Source of the DNA: Rubrivivax gelatinosus
GTDB lineage: Bacteria > Pseudomonadota > Gammaproteobacteria > Burkholderiales > Burkholderiaceae_C
Assembly (NCBI RefSeq): GCF_016583785.1
Contig: NZ_NRRU01000057.1
Coordinates: 1-34,670 of the forward strand
Direction: 5' to 3'
Length of the DNA: 34,670 nucleotides
The notes beneath the pieces are model-generated. The model saw nothing but the letters and a program-made list of their open reading frames with translations. It was not told the DNA's origin and made no database searches. Below, piece by piece: positions 23,314-32,922 of this stretch. Position numbers and translations under genes: made by a program. Within the stretch, counting starts at the first letter, position 1; the number at the start of each line of letters is the position of its first letter.

Positions 23314-24324
23314 ATGCAGATGAAGCGACGCACCCTGATCTCCGCGACGCTGGGCCTGGGCGCCCTCGGCGGCCTGGCCTGGCTGGGCCGCGAAGCCGGC
23401 ACGCCCGCGGCCGTGGCGATGCTGCCGCGCCACGAAGGCAGGGCCAAGGCCTTCGGCACCACGGTCGTGCTGACCGTGCTGCACCCCGACGAGAAGACCG
23501 CGCGCAGCGCGATCGCCGACGCGCTCGCCGAGGTCCGCGCCGTCGATGCGCTGATGAGCCTGCACCAGGACGGCAGCCAGCTCGTGCGCCTGAACCGCGA
23601 CGGCGTGCTCGACGCGCCCGATGCACGCGTCGTCGCCGTGCTGCAGTCCGGCCAGGACCTGGCACGCCTGACCGGCGGCGCCTTCGACCTGACGGTGCAG
23701 CCGCTGTGGAACGCCTTCGAAGGTGCGCACGAACAGGGCCGGCTGCCCGACGCCGCGACCATCGTCGCGGCACGCGCACGTGTCGGCTGGCAGCGGCTGC
23801 AGGTCACGCCCGAGCGTGTGACCCTGGCCCAGGGCATGGGCGTCACCGCCAACGGCCTGGCCCAGGGTTATGCCGCCGACCTGGCCAGCGCCGCGCTGCG
23901 CCGGCACGGCATCGAACACGCGCTGCTGGACACCGGCGAGTTCGCCACCATAGGCGCCAAGGAAGAGGGCCGGCCCTGGCTGCTGGGCGTGCGCGACCCG
24001 CGCGACGCCGAGGCCGTGGCCGCGCGCATCGTGATGGACGGCCGCGCGCTGTCGACCTCGGGCGACTACGAGACCGTCTTCAGCGCCGACTTCCGCCACC
24101 ACCACATCTTCGACCCGGCCGTCGGCGACTCGCCGACACAACTGGCCAGCGTCACGGTGCTGGCGCCCACGGGGCTGCAGGCCGACGGCCTGTCGACCGC
24201 GTTCATGGTGCTGGGCGCCGAACGGTCGCTGGCGCTGGCCGAACGCCTGGACGGCGTGGACGCGCTGCTGATCGGCAAGGACGGGCAGCGCTGGGCGAGC
24301 AAGGGTTTCCCGACGGCGGCCTGA
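23314..24324 (+). CDS. apbE: ApbE-family FAD:protein FMN transferase
   Basis: Attaches FMN to threonines of target proteins in the periplasm, here most likely RnfD and RnfG. 336 residues. The signal region MKRRTLISATLGLGALGGLAWL resembles a Tat or Sec leader. Family motifs: LTGGAFDLTVQPLWNAF, GVTANGLAQGYAADLASAAL, a variant DTGEFATIG where many ApbE have GGD, LSTSGDYETVF, HHHIFDP, and the metal-binding ADGLSTAFMVLG. A Shine-Dalgarno AAGGA precedes ATG 23314. It is the last gene of the Rnf operon; a strong hairpin follows. Confidence 0.92.
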   Translation: MQMKRRTLISATLGLGALGGLAWLGREAGTPAAVAMLPRHEGRAKAFGTTVVLTVLHPDEKTARSAIADALAEVRAVDALMSLHQDGSQLVRLNRDGVLDAPDARVVAVLQSGQDLARLTGGAFDLTVQPLWNAFEGAHEQGRLPDAATIVAARARVGWQRLQVTPERVTLAQGMGVTANGLAQGYAADLASAALRRHGIEHALLDTGEFATIGAKEEGRPWLLGVRDPRDAEAVAARIVMDGRALSTSGDYETVFSADFRHHHIFDPAVGDSPTQLASVTVLAPTGLQADGLSTAFMVLGAERSLALAERLDGVDALLIGKDGQRWASKGFPTAA

Positions 24325-24338
24325 GGCGGCTTTCGCCC

Positions 24339-24371
24339 GAAGACGACGCCCGGCCCCGGCCGGGCGTCTTC
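24339..24371 (+). terminator. Hairpin terminator after the Rnf operon
   Basis: GAAGACG(ACG)CCCGGCC pairs with GGCCGGGCGTCTTC, giving a 14-bp G/C-rich stem with a three-base bulge and a very short loop, followed by GTTTC. It lies between the stops of apbE and the convergent mepK-like gene, so it probably terminates both. Confidence 0.75.
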
Positions 24372-24374
24372 GTT

Positions 24375-24929
24375 TCACCAGCTGCGCACGCGCCCGGTGT
24401 CGACGTGAACGAAACGTTCGGCTTCGTAATAGCCGACGCCGCCAGCTTTCAGCGCCAGCGCCGCGTCGCGCAACTCCTTCAGCGGCACGCCGGGCAGGCG
24501 CACGTCGATCGCGCGGCCTTCCATGTGCAGGCTGTGGCGCGCGACACCGCCGCCGCGGGTGCCGCGCAGCCGGTCGTTGGTCTCGGGGCAGCGGTAGCCC
24601 GAGATCACCTCGTAGGCGGCGCTCTCGGTGCCGAGCAGGCTGCGCACGCGGTGCAGCAGCTCGAAGAGTTGCGGGTCGATGACACCGACGCTGCCGGTGT
24701 AGTGGTCGCGCAGGAACTGGTTGAGCGTGCCCAGCGCCGCCGGCACGAACTGCGTGTCGACGGCATAGACCAGATCCAGCGCCTCGCCGGTGTGCGTGTG
24801 GTGCAGCGCCAGCGCACGCGGCCCCGGCAGCGCGGCCAGCGCCGGGCGCGTGGCTGCGGCCACCGGCAGCACGCCGACGGCGAGCCTGGCGCCGTGGCGC
24901 AGGAAATGGCGGCGATCGGCAGAACGCAT
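24375..24929 (-). CDS. mepK: MepK/YcbK-like murein endopeptidase (DUF882, M15 family)
   Basis: Predicted periplasmic metallopeptidase that cuts peptidoglycan cross-links. 184 residues. The N-terminus has a clear twin-arginine signal (DRRHFLRHGARLAVGVLP) with cleavage near ALA. The peptidase region shows ISGYRCPETNDRLRG, the metal-binding ARHSLHMEGRAIDVRL (H-x6-D) and a late FVHVDTG histidine. E. coli YcbK/MepK has the same layout and prefers meso-DAP (3-3) cross-links. It is 14 bases downstream of the L,D-transpeptidase gene that makes such links, the same pairing as E. coli ycbB-ycbK. A ribosome site AAAGGGAT precedes its ATG. Confidence 0.9.
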   Translation of the reverse strand: MRSADRRHFLRHGARLAVGVLPVAAATRPALAALPGPRALALHHTHTGEALDLVYAVDTQFVPAALGTLNQFLRDHYTGSVGVIDPQLFELLHRVRSLLGTESAAYEVISGYRCPETNDRLRGTRGGGVARHSLHMEGRAIDVRLPGVPLKELRDAALALKAGGVGYYEAERFVHVDTGRVRSW

Positions 24930-24943
24930 CGCTATCCCTTTCT

Positions 24944-26506
24944 TCAGTCGGGGCGCGACACGGCCGCTGCGCGCTGGCGCAGCGCGGCTTCGAGCCGCGG
25001 GTCCTGACGGTAGACATCGTCGAAGAAAAACACGCGGCCGTCCTTGACGAGGGCGGTGCCGTAGGCGATGAGCACACGCACCGGCTCGGCCAGGCGCAGC
25101 GTCTTGGACTCGCCGGCGGCCATGGCCTCGCGGATGCGGGCCTCGGGCCAGTCGGGCGTGTCCTGCAGCACGAACAGCGCCAGCGCCAGCGGGTCTTCCA
25201 GGCGCACGCAGCCGTGGCTGAAGTCGCGCCGGTCGCGCGCGAACAGCCCGGTCGACGGCGTGTGGTGCAGGTAGATCTGCTCGGCGTTCGGGAACACGAA
25301 CTTGATGTCGCCGAGCGCGTTGCGTGGCCCCGGTTTCTGGCGGATGCGCCAGCGCCCGGCGGCGAGTTCGTCCAGCGCCTGCGCCGAGACGCTGCCGTGC
25401 ACGCTGCCGTCGCCGGCGACGAACTCGAAACCTTCGCGCGCCAGATAGCCCGGGTCGCGGCGCAGCTTGGGCAGGGTCTCGCTGCGCACGATCGACGGCG
25501 GCACGTTCCAGTAGGGGCTGAACTCGATCGCACGCAGCTCGGCGTCGATCAGCGGCGTGCGTTTGTCCAGCGCCTGGCCGACGACGACACGCATGCGCCG
25601 GCTGATGACGATGCGGCCGTCCTGCACCTCGTAGGCGCGCAGCACGAACTCGGGGATGTTGACGACGATCATGCGCCGCGATTCGAGCAGCGGCGTCCAG
25701 CGCAGCCGCTCCAGCGCCAGCGCGAGCTGGGCCGCACGCGCTGCCGGCTTGATCTCCAGGCGCGCGAAGGTGGCGGCGCCGATGACACCGTCGGGCGTGA
25801 CGCCGTGGCGCTCCTGGAAGCGGCGCACGCCGCCCAGCAGCGGCTCGGTGTAGACCGGCGGCACGGGGCTAGCGGCCGGCAGGTCGCCGAGCGCCATCAG
25901 CCGCTGGTTGAGCGCGGCCAGCCCGCTCCAGGCGGCACCGGCCTCGAGCTTGCGCGTCTTGCCTGACAGCGGCAGCGGCGGCAGCGGCGCCGCCCAGGCC
26001 GGGTCGTGTTCGTGCGCGCGGTAGCCCTGCAGGGCCTGGCGCAGCTCGGCGTATTGCGGCAGCGCCGGTTCGGCCAGACGTACCGCCGCGCCCAGCGAGC
26101 CGGCGGCGATGCCGGCGTCCAGCGCCGCGCGGGCGTCGAAGGGCGTGCGCGCCGGCAGCGCCATCGTCGGGTAGAGCGTGCGCGGGTCGATGCGGCCCTG
26201 GTTCAGGTCCATCAGCAGGCGGCGCAAGGCGGCGTCGAGCGCGGCTTCGAGCCGGCCGGCGGCCGTGGCGTCCAGCGCCGGGCCGTGCGCGGCAGCGGCC
26301 ACTTCCTGGCCCAGCATCGTCGCGCGGTAATCCTCGGCGACGAGCCCGAGTTCGGGCGCCGATGCCAGCAGCGTCACGGCCTGCTGGGCCAGCGGGCCGG
26401 GGCGGCCGCCGTCCAGCCAGGGGGAAGCCTGGGCGCCGGCTGCCAGCAGGCAGCCGGCGAGGGCGCAAAGGCGCCGCAGCGCCGGCAGATCGAATACAGG
26501 ATGCAC
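24944..26506 (-). CDS. ldtD: LdtD/YcbB-like L,D-transpeptidase
   Basis: Forms 3-3 (meso-DAP to meso-DAP) cross-links in peptidoglycan. 520 residues: signal peptide ([18 protein letters not shown]), an N-terminal scaffold domain, a peptidoglycan-binding module near [19 protein letters not shown], and a YkuD catalytic domain starting at [17 protein letters not shown]. The catalytic motif SHGCVRL has C433 as nucleophile and H431 beside it. Length is somewhat shorter than E. coli LdtD (615). The start is GTG at 26506, the only one that gives a whole signal peptide. It is divergent from the thiolase with a 147-base gap that should hold both promoters. Confidence 0.92.
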   Translation of the reverse strand: MHPVFDLPALRRLCALAGCLLAAGAQASPWLDGGRPGPLAQQAVTLLASAPELGLVAEDYRATMLGQEVAAAAHGPALDATAAGRLEAALDAALRRLLMDLNQGRIDPRTLYPTMALPARTPFDARAALDAGIAAGSLGAAVRLAEPALPQYAELRQALQGYRAHEHDPAWAAPLPPLPLSGKTRKLEAGAAWSGLAALNQRLMALGDLPAASPVPPVYTEPLLGGVRRFQERHGVTPDGVIGAATFARLEIKPAARAAQLALALERLRWTPLLESRRMIVVNIPEFVLRAYEVQDGRIVISRRMRVVVGQALDKRTPLIDAELRAIEFSPYWNVPPSIVRSETLPKLRRDPGYLAREGFEFVAGDGSVHGSVSAQALDELAAGRWRIRQKPGPRNALGDIKFVFPNAEQIYLHHTPSTGLFARDRRDFSHGCVRLEDPLALALFVLQDTPDWPEARIREAMAAGESKTLRLAEPVRVLIAYGTALVKDGRVFFFDDVYRQDPRLEAALRQRAAAVSRPD

Positions 26507-26653
26507 GGTGCCATTGTCCGCCTTGTGCCGCGCCAGCGCGTCCGGATGCCGGAGCCGCCGCCCCCGGCGTCACCATGGCGACGCCCGGCCCCGGCAGGCG
26601 CCCGCAGAATCGCCGGCAGCCGCCCCGCGCGGCCCTCAACCGGGAGCCCGACC

Positions 26654-27832
26654 ATGGCCGAAGCCTTCATCGTCGCCGCCTTGCGCAGCGCCTGCGGCCG
26701 CCGCAACGGCAGGCTCGCCGGCTGGCATCCGGTCGACCTGGCGGCCGAGATCATCGATGCGCTGGTCGAGCGCTGCGAGATCGACCCGGCGGCGGTCGAC
26801 GACGTCATCCTCGGCTGCGTCGGCCAGGCCGGCGAGCAGGCGGCCAACGTCGCACGCAACGCGGTGCTGGCCTCGCGCCTGCCCGAGTCGGTGCCCGGCA
26901 CCAGCGTCGACCGCCAGTGCGGCTCGTCGCAGCAGGCCCTGCATTTCGCCGCGCAGGCGGTGATGTCGGGGGTGATGGACTGCGTCATCGCCGGCGGTGT
27001 CGAGAGCATGTCGCGCGTGCCGATGGGGCTGCCGATGGAACTGCCGCGCCAGGCCGGCCTCGGCCACTACGTCAGCCCGCGCCTCGCCGCGCGTTACCCC
27101 GGCGTCGAGTTCAGCCAGTTCGCCGGCGCCGAGATGCTGGCGGCGAAGTACCGGCTGACGAAGGACCAGCTCGACGCCTACGCGCTCGAAAGCCACCGCC
27201 GCGCCGCGGCGGCGACACGCTCCGGTGCCTTCGCCGCCGAGATCCTGCCGCTGGCGGTGCGCCGCGCCGACGGCTCGTCCGAGCCCGAGCCGCACGCGAT
27301 CGACGAAGGCATCCGCTTCGACGCCACGCCCGAAGGTTTCGCCGGCGTGCGCCTGCTGCGCGAAGGCGGCACCGTGACGGCGGCCAACGCCAGCCAGATC
27401 GCCGACGGCGCCAGCGGCGTGCTCGTCGTCAACGAGCGCGGGCTGCGGCGCCTGGGCCTGGCGCCGCTGGCACGCATCCATTCGATGAACGTCTTCGGCC
27501 ACGACCCGGTGGTGATGCTGGAGGCGCCGATCCCGGCCACCGCGGCGGCGCTGCACAAGGCCGGTCTCGCACTCGACGACGTGGACTGCTTCGAGGTCAA
27601 CGAAGCCTTCGCCTCGGTCGCGCTGGCCTGGCTGCAGGCCACCGGCGCCGACCCGGCGCGGCTCAACGTCAACGGCGGCGCGATCGCGCTCGGGCACCCG
27701 CTGGGCGCTTCCGGCACCAAGCTGATGACGACGCTGGTGCACACGCTGCGGCGCCGCGGCGGCCGGTTCGGGCTGCAGGCGATGTGCGAAGGCGGCGGCA
27801 TGGCCAACGTCACGATCGTGGAGCGGCTGTGA
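26654..27832 (+). CDS. Acetyl-CoA C-acyltransferase (thiolase)
   Basis: Cleaves 3-ketoacyl-CoA with CoA to give acetyl- or propionyl-CoA, or runs in reverse. 392 residues with the complete catalytic set: C89 in [12 protein letters not shown]348 in GHPLGASG, and C378 in CEGGGMANV, plus NEAFASVA. The [19 protein letters not shown] start and CEGGG (rather than CIGGG) place it near the lipid and steroid-degradation thiolases rather than biosynthetic PhaA. ATG 26654 begins the conserved fold. It heads a plus-strand cluster with a methylacyl-CoA racemase and two acyl-CoA dehydrogenases, which suggests branched acyl-CoA breakdown. Confidence 0.92.
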   Translation: MAEAFIVAALRSACGRRNGRLAGWHPVDLAAEIIDALVERCEIDPAAVDDVILGCVGQAGEQAANVARNAVLASRLPESVPGTSVDRQCGSSQQALHFAAQAVMSGVMDCVIAGGVESMSRVPMGLPMELPRQAGLGHYVSPRLAARYPGVEFSQFAGAEMLAAKYRLTKDQLDAYALESHRRAAAATRSGAFAAEILPLAVRRADGSSEPEPHAIDEGIRFDATPEGFAGVRLLREGGTVTAANASQIADGASGVLVVNERGLRRLGLAPLARIHSMNVFGHDPVVMLEAPIPATAAALHKAGLALDDVDCFEVNEAFASVALAWLQATGADPARLNVNGGAIALGHPLGASGTKLMTTLVHTLRRRGGRFGLQAMCEGGGMANVTIVERL

Positions 27833-27900
27833 GCCCTCAGGACTTGTCCGGGGCTCATTCCCGCTTGGCGGGATCGGCCGACAGGCCGGAGGGTGCCCCA

Positions 27901-28974
27901 GTGAGCGGGCCGCTCGCCGGGCTGCGGGTCATCGAGTTCGCCGGCCTGGGCCCGGCGCCGTTCGCCGCGATGCTGCTGGCAGACCTGGGCGCCGACGTGT
28001 TGCGCATCACGCGCCCGGAGGTCGAGCCCGATGCGCGGGACGTCACGACCCGCAGCCGGCGCGCACTGGCGCTGGACCTGCGCGAGCCCGAGGCCAGTGC
28101 CGCGGCGCTGGCGCTGGCGGCGCGGGCCGACCTGCTGATCGAAGGTTTCCGCCCTGGCGTCATGGAGCGCCTGGGGCTGGGCCCGGCGGTCGTGCACTCG
28201 CAGCAGCCGGCGCTGGTCTACGGCCGCATGACCGGCTGGGGCCAGGACGGCCCGCTGGCGCAGGCCGCCGGCCACGACATCGACTACATCGCGATCAGCG
28301 GTGCACTCGCCGCGATCGGCGTGCCCGGCCGGCCACCGGTGCCGCCGGCCAACTACCTGGGCGACTTCGGCGGCGGCGCGATGCTGCTCGTCGTCGGCCT
28401 GCTGGCGGCGCTGCACGAGGCCCGCACGTCGGGCCGCGGCCAGGTCGTCGACGCCGCGATGTGCGACGGCGCCGGGCTGCTGTCGGCCTTCATGGTCGGC
28501 TGGAAGGCGCAGGGGCTGTGGTCGCGGCCGCGTGGCGAGAACCTGCTCGACGGCGGCGCGCACTTCTACGCCTGCTACGAATGTGCCGACGGCAAACACG
28601 TCGCCGTCGGTGCCATCGAGCCGCAGTTCTACGCCGAGCTGCGCCGCCGCATCGGCCTGCAGGCCCCGGCCTTCGACGCCCAGCTCGACGCCGGGCGCTG
28701 GCCCGAGCTGAAGGACAGGCTCGCCGCGGTCTTCCGCACCCGCACACGCGCCGAGTGGTGTGCGCTGCTCGAAGGCAGCGACGCCTGTTTCGCCCCGGTG
28801 CTGGACTGGGACGAAGCGCCGACGCACCCGCACAACGCTGCACGTGGCAACTGGCTGGCGGCAGGCGGCGTGATGCAGCCGGCGCCGGCACCGCGTTTTT
28901 CGCGCACGCCGCCGCGCCGGCCCGAGCCGCCGAGCGCGACCACGCTCGCCGACGCGCTCGCCGCCTGGCGCTGA
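27901..28974 (+). CDS. Alpha-methylacyl-CoA racemase (CaiB/BaiF family)
   Basis: Interconverts (R)- and (S)-2-methylacyl-CoA so that stereospecific dehydrogenases can act on branched chains. 357 residues, a class III CoA-transferase fold. The start [20 protein letters not shown] is typical. The catalytic pair of the Mycobacterium racemase (H126 and D156) is matched by H125 in [12 protein letters not shown] and D155 in GDFGGGAML, with the same 30-residue spacing. Also [17 protein letters not shown] and [12 protein letters not shown]. The GTG at 27901 is preferred because the fold begins there; another in-frame GTG at 27829 overlaps the thiolase stop and would add 24 residues of no evident fold. 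Confidence 0.9.
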   Translation: MSGPLAGLRVIEFAGLGPAPFAAMLLADLGADVLRITRPEVEPDARDVTTRSRRALALDLREPEASAAALALAARADLLIEGFRPGVMERLGLGPAVVHSQQPALVYGRMTGWGQDGPLAQAAGHDIDYIAISGALAAIGVPGRPPVPPANYLGDFGGGAMLLVVGLLAALHEARTSGRGQVVDAAMCDGAGLLSAFMVGWKAQGLWSRPRGENLLDGGAHFYACYECADGKHVAVGAIEPQFYAELRRRIGLQAPAFDAQLDAGRWPELKDRLAAVFRTRTRAEWCALLEGSDACFAPVLDWDEAPTHPHNAARGNWLAAGGVMQPAPAPRFSRTPPRRPEPPSATTLADALAAWR

Positions 28975-28999
28975 GAACCGATCACAACCGAGAGAGACG

Positions 29000-30247
29000 A
29001 TGGACTTCGAATACAGCCCCGAGAACCTGGAGATGCAGCGCACGCTGCGCCGCTTCCTCGACGAGGAGGTGCTGCCGCGCAACCGCGAGTGGAACCACAT
29101 CGCCGACGCCGGCGGCTACCCGACCGAGGTCGTCGAGCCGCTGAAGGCGAGGGCGCGTGAACTCGGGCTGTGGAACCTGTTCCTGCCCGGGCTCAAGGCC
29201 GACGAGCCCGGCACCGCGCTCAGCAACCTCGATTACGCGCCGCTGGCCGAGCTGATGGGCCGCATCGGCTGGTCGCCCGAGGTCTTCAACTGCAACGCGC
29301 CCGACACCGGCAACATGGAGCTGCTGCACCTGTTCGCCACCGACGAGCAACACGAACGCTGGCTCAAGCCGCTGCTGGCCGGCGAGATCCGCTCGTGTTT
29401 TTCGATGACCGAACCCGACGTCGCCAGCTCCGACGCGACCAACATCGAGACCACGATCCGCCGCGACGGCGGCGACTACGTGATCAACGGCCGCAAGTGG
29501 TTCTCCACCGGCGCCGCGCACCCGAACTGCCGCTTCGCGATCGTGATGGGCGTCAGCGACGAACGCCCGGACGCCGACCGCCACCACCGCCACTCGATGG
29601 TCATCGTGCCGCTGGACACACCGGGCGTGAAGGTGGTGCGCAACGTCGCGGTGCTGTCGCATCTGGCGCCCGACGGCCACTGCGAGATCGTCTACCGCGA
29701 CGTGCGCGTGCCGGTCGCCAACCTGCTGGGCGAAGAAGGCCGCGGCTTCGCGCTCGCCCAGGCGCGCCTGGGCCCGGGGCGGGTGCACCACTGCATGCGC
29801 ACCATCGGCCAGTGCGAGCTGGCGATCGAAATGATGTGCGAGCGGGCGCTCGAGCGCCGCGCCTTCGGCCGCCACCTCTCGGACTTCGCCAACGTGCAGG
29901 ACTGGATCGCCTATTCACGTGTCGAGGTCGACCAGGCGCGGCTGCTGGTGCTGCGCGCCGCGGCCAAGATGGACCGCCACGGCAACCAGGCGGCGCGCAT
30001 CGACGTCTCGGCGATCAAGCTCGTCGCCGCGCAGCTGCACCAGCGCGTGCTGGACCGCGCGATCCAGGTCTTCGGCGCGATGGGGCTGACACCCGACACG
30101 CCGCTGGCGCAGATGTTCACCTGGGGCCGCGCGATGCGTTTCTTCGACGGCCCGGACGAGGTGCACTGCCGCGTCATCGCCCGCGACGAGCTGGCGCGGG
30201 CGAAATCGAACCTGGGTTCGACGGCGGCGTATTACCTGATCGACTGA
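29000..30247 (+). CDS. Acyl-CoA dehydrogenase (ACAD10/11-like)
   Basis: FAD enzyme that introduces a 2,3 double bond in acyl-CoA. 415 residues. FSMTEPDVASSDATNIET is the flavin-binding stretch of the ACAD10/11 group, and ALERRAFGRHLSDFANVQ is the helix typical of the same group. The C-terminal substrate region reads FFDGPDEVH instead of the YEGT of classical short-chain enzymes, another mark of this group, which in animals handles branched or 4-hydroxy acyl chains. It starts 25 bases after the racemase, fitting a shared transcript. Confidence 0.9.
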   Translation: MDFEYSPENLEMQRTLRRFLDEEVLPRNREWNHIADAGGYPTEVVEPLKARARELGLWNLFLPGLKADEPGTALSNLDYAPLAELMGRIGWSPEVFNCNAPDTGNMELLHLFATDEQHERWLKPLLAGEIRSCFSMTEPDVASSDATNIETTIRRDGGDYVINGRKWFSTGAAHPNCRFAIVMGVSDERPDADRHHRHSMVIVPLDTPGVKVVRNVAVLSHLAPDGHCEIVYRDVRVPVANLLGEEGRGFALAQARLGPGRVHHCMRTIGQCELAIEMMCERALERRAFGRHLSDFANVQDWIAYSRVEVDQARLLVLRAAAKMDRHGNQAARIDVSAIKLVAAQLHQRVLDRAIQVFGAMGLTPDTPLAQMFTWGRAMRFFDGPDEVHCRVIARDELARAKSNLGSTAAYYLID

Positions 30248-30287
30248 GCCGCCTGAAACCCCCGATGCGGCGCGCCGCCTCGCCCGG

Positions 30288-30293
30288 TAGGCT
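30288..30293 (+). promoter_or_regulatory. Possible -10 element (TAGGCT) for the second acyl-CoA dehydrogenase
   Basis: CCGGTAGGCTGGC in the 76-base gap before 30324 resembles the TAGAGT element seen before the helicase (7346). It lies 30 bases upstream of the start codon. No -35 is evident, so support is weak. Confidence 0.2.
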
Positions 30294-30323
30294 GGCGGCC
30301 GTTCAAGCGCAACCGGAGCCCGG

Positions 30324-31454
30324 ATGATTCTCGACGACGACCACCGCGCGGTGCAGGACGCGGTGCGCGCCTACGTGCAGGACCGCATCGCGCCGCACGC
30401 GGCCGAGTGGGACCGCACGCACGCCTTCCCGCGCGAAGCGCTGGCCGGACTGGCCGAACTGGGCTGTTACGGCGTCGCCGTGCCGGCCGAACTGGACGGC
30501 GCCGGGCTGGACTATCTGGCGCTGGCCGTGATCCTGGAAGAGATCGCCGCCGGCTGCGGCGCCACCAGCACCATCGTCAGCGTCAACAACTGCCCCGTCT
30601 GCAGCATCCTGTTGTCCTGGGGCAGCGCCGAGCAGCAGCAGCAGTGGCTGCGCCCGCTGGCGCGCGGCGAGATGCTCGGCGCCTTCTGCCTGACCGAGCC
30701 GCACGTCGGCTCCGAGGCCTCGGGGCTGCGCACGACGGCCCGGCGCGACGGCGACGACTACGTGCTCGACGGCGTCAAGCAGTTCATCACCAGCGGCCAG
30801 AACGGCGACGTCGCGATCGTCGTCGCCGTCACCGACAAGGCGGCCGGCAAGAAGGGCATGAGCGCCTTCATCGTGCCGACCTCGACGCCGGGCTACACCG
30901 TCGCGCGGCTCGAAGACAAGATGGGCCAGCACGCCAGCGACACCGCGCAGATCGTCTTCGAAGGCTGCCGCGTGCCGGCGGCCAACCGCATCGCGGCCGA
31001 AGGCGAAGGGCTGAAGGTTGCGCTGTCGGGGCTGGAAGGCGGGCGCATCGGCATCGCCTCGCAGTGCGTCGGCATGGCACGTGCGGCGCTGGAGGCGGCC
31101 ATCGCCTATTCCAAGGACCGTGTCGCCTTCGGCAAACCGATCTTCGAACACCAGGCGGTGCAGTTCCGGCTGGCCGACGCGGCGACGCAGATCGAGGCCG
31201 CGCGCCAGCTGGTGCATCACGCCGCGACGCTGAAGGACGCGGGCCAGCCCTGCCTGAAGGAGGCGGCGATGGCCAAACTCTTCGCCAGCGAGATGGCCGA
31301 ACGTGTCTGCAGCGCCGCGATCCAGACCTTCGGCGGCTACGGCTACGTCAGCGACTTCCCGGTCGAGCGCATCTACCGCGACGTGCGCGTCTGCCAGATC
31401 TACGAAGGCACGAGCGACGTGCAGCGCATCCTGATCGGGCGCGCGCTGGCCTGA
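30324..31454 (+). CDS. Acyl-CoA dehydrogenase (short/branched-chain type)
   Basis: Classical acyl-CoA dehydrogenase, 376 residues. AFCLTEPHVGSEASGLRT binds the flavin; QFITSGQNGDVAIVVAVT and YSKDRVAFGKPIFEHQAVQF are typical; the catalytic base is E361 in IYEGTSDVQRILIGRALA (Y360-E361). This location of the base matches short-chain and 2-methyl branched-chain enzymes. It follows the ACAD10/11-like gene by 76 bases. Its end faces ccoG: a 7-bp stem CGCGCTG/CAGCGCG (31442-31448 with 31466-31472) spans the ten-base convergent junction and may act as a weak terminator. Confidence 0.92.
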   Translation: MILDDDHRAVQDAVRAYVQDRIAPHAAEWDRTHAFPREALAGLAELGCYGVAVPAELDGAGLDYLALAVILEEIAAGCGATSTIVSVNNCPVCSILLSWGSAEQQQQWLRPLARGEMLGAFCLTEPHVGSEASGLRTTARRDGDDYVLDGVKQFITSGQNGDVAIVVAVTDKAAGKKGMSAFIVPTSTPGYTVARLEDKMGQHASDTAQIVFEGCRVPAANRIAAEGEGLKVALSGLEGGRIGIASQCVGMARAALEAAIAYSKDRVAFGKPIFEHQAVQFRLADAATQIEAARQLVHHAATLKDAGQPCLKEAAMAKLFASEMAERVCSAAIQTFGGYGYVSDFPVERIYRDVRVCQIYEGTSDVQRILIGRALA

Positions 31455-31464
31455 AAGCGGCGCG

Positions 31465-32922
31465 TCAGCGCGGCACGAGGAAGGTGGACTTTTCGTGCTG
31501 CCGGACCGCGCTGCCGCCTGCGGTGGCCGGCAGCTCGAGTTCGAAGCTCACCGGCACCGAGCGCCCGGCGAGTGCGGCGGCGGCCTCGGCCGGCAGCCGC
31601 AGGCGCACGACGACGCTGCTCGCGTCGGCCGGGCCGACGGTGATCGGCGGCGCCTCGACCACGAGCCCGGCCGGGCCCTGCGCGCGCAGGCGCAGCTGCT
31701 GCGGCATCTCGCTGCGGTTGGTGACCTGCAGCCGGTAGACGTTTTCGATCGCGCCCTCGTCGACCAGGCGCGCGAGCGTGCTGCGGTCCTTGATGACGTC
31801 GAACTCGAACGGGCTGCGCTGCGCCAGGCTGAGCCCGAAAGCCAGCGTCGCCGCACCCAGCAGCGCGCCGTAGACCAGCACGCGCGGGCGCAGCACGCGG
31901 CGCAGCGTCTGCGCCCGGCTCCAGCCGCCGGCGACCGCGTTTTCGGTCGAGTAGCGGATCAGCCCGCGCGCGTAACCCATCTTGTCCATCACGTCGTCGC
32001 AGGCGTCGATGCAGGCGGCACAGCCGATGCATTCGTTCTGCAGGCCGTGGCGGATGTCGATGCCGGTCGGGCAGACCTGCACGCACAGCGTGCAGTCGAC
32101 ACACGAGCCCAGGCCCTCGGCCTGGGGATCGGCCTTCTTCGAGCGTGCGCCGCGCGGTTCGCCGCGGCTGGCGTCGTAGGCGATGACGAGCGAGTCGCGG
32201 TCGATCAGCGCGCCCTGGAAACGCGCGTAGGGGCAGATGTACTTGCACATCTGCTCGCGCAGCAGGCCGGCGTTGCCGTAGGTGAAGGCGCCGTAGAACA
32301 GCGCCCAGAAGGCGCTGGCGCTACCGATGTCGGCGCTGGCCAGCGCCGGCACCAGCTCGCGGATCGGCGTGAACCAGCCGACGAACGTGAGCCCGGTCAC
32401 CAGGCTGAGCACGATCCAGCCCGCCTGCTTGCCGCCGCGTCGCGCCAGCTTGGCGGCGCTCCACGGCGCCTGGTCCAGGCGCATGCGCTGCAGCCGGTCG
32501 CCTTCGAAGCGGCGCTCGATCCACATGAACATCTCGGTGTAGACCGTCTGCGGGCAGGCGTAGCCGCACCACAGCCGGCCGGCGACCGCGGTGAAGAAAA
32601 ACAGCGCCAGCGCCGACAGCACCAGCAGCGCCGCCAGGTAGATCAGGTCCTGCGGCACCAGCACCAGCTCGTACAGGTAGAAGCGCCGGGCCTCGATGTC
32701 GAACAGCACCGCCTGGCGGCCGCCGATCTGCAGCCAGGGCAGGCCGTAGAAGACGATCTGGGTCAGCCAGACGCAGATCCAGCGCCAGGTCGCGTAGCGG
32801 CCCGTCACCGAGCGCGCGTAGATCGGCTGGTGCTTCTGGTAGAGCGACACGACTTCCGGCGCACCGGAGGCGGCGGCGACGGGGCGGATCGGGATCACGC
32901 GGGAGTCGGGCATCTTCGTCAC
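31465..32922 (-). CDS. ccoG: CcoG/RdxA/FixG cytochrome oxidase accessory protein
   Basis: Membrane iron-sulfur protein that helps assemble cbb3 cytochrome c oxidase, reported as a Cu(II) reductase that supplies Cu(I). 485 residues: several membrane helices in the first half (one ending [16 protein letters not shown]), a polar stretch with [19 protein letters not shown], two 4Fe-4S motifs starting at C274 ([14 protein letters not shown] and [13 protein letters not shown]), one more helix and an Ig-like C-terminal domain. The GTG start at 32922 is chosen because GTG overlaps the expected TGA of the ferredoxin gene (GTGA at 32919-32922). No ccoNOQP genes are in the window. Confidence 0.92.
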   Translation of the reverse strand: MTKMPDSRVIPIRPVAAASGAPEVVSLYQKHQPIYARSVTGRYATWRWICVWLTQIVFYGLPWLQIGGRQAVLFDIEARRFYLYELVLVPQDLIYLAALLVLSALALFFFTAVAGRLWCGYACPQTVYTEMFMWIERRFEGDRLQRMRLDQAPWSAAKLARRGGKQAGWIVLSLVTGLTFVGWFTPIRELVPALASADIGSASAFWALFYGAFTYGNAGLLREQMCKYICPYARFQGALIDRDSLVIAYDASRGEPRGARSKKADPQAEGLGSCVDCTLCVQVCPTGIDIRHGLQNECIGCAACIDACDDVMDKMGYARGLIRYSTENAVAGGWSRAQTLRRVLRPRVLVYGALLGAATLAFGLSLAQRSPFEFDVIKDRSTLARLVDEGAIENVYRLQVTNRSEMPQQLRLRAQGPAGLVVEAPPITVGPADASSVVVRLRLPAEAAAALAGRSVPVSFELELPATAGGSAVRQHEKSTFLVPR

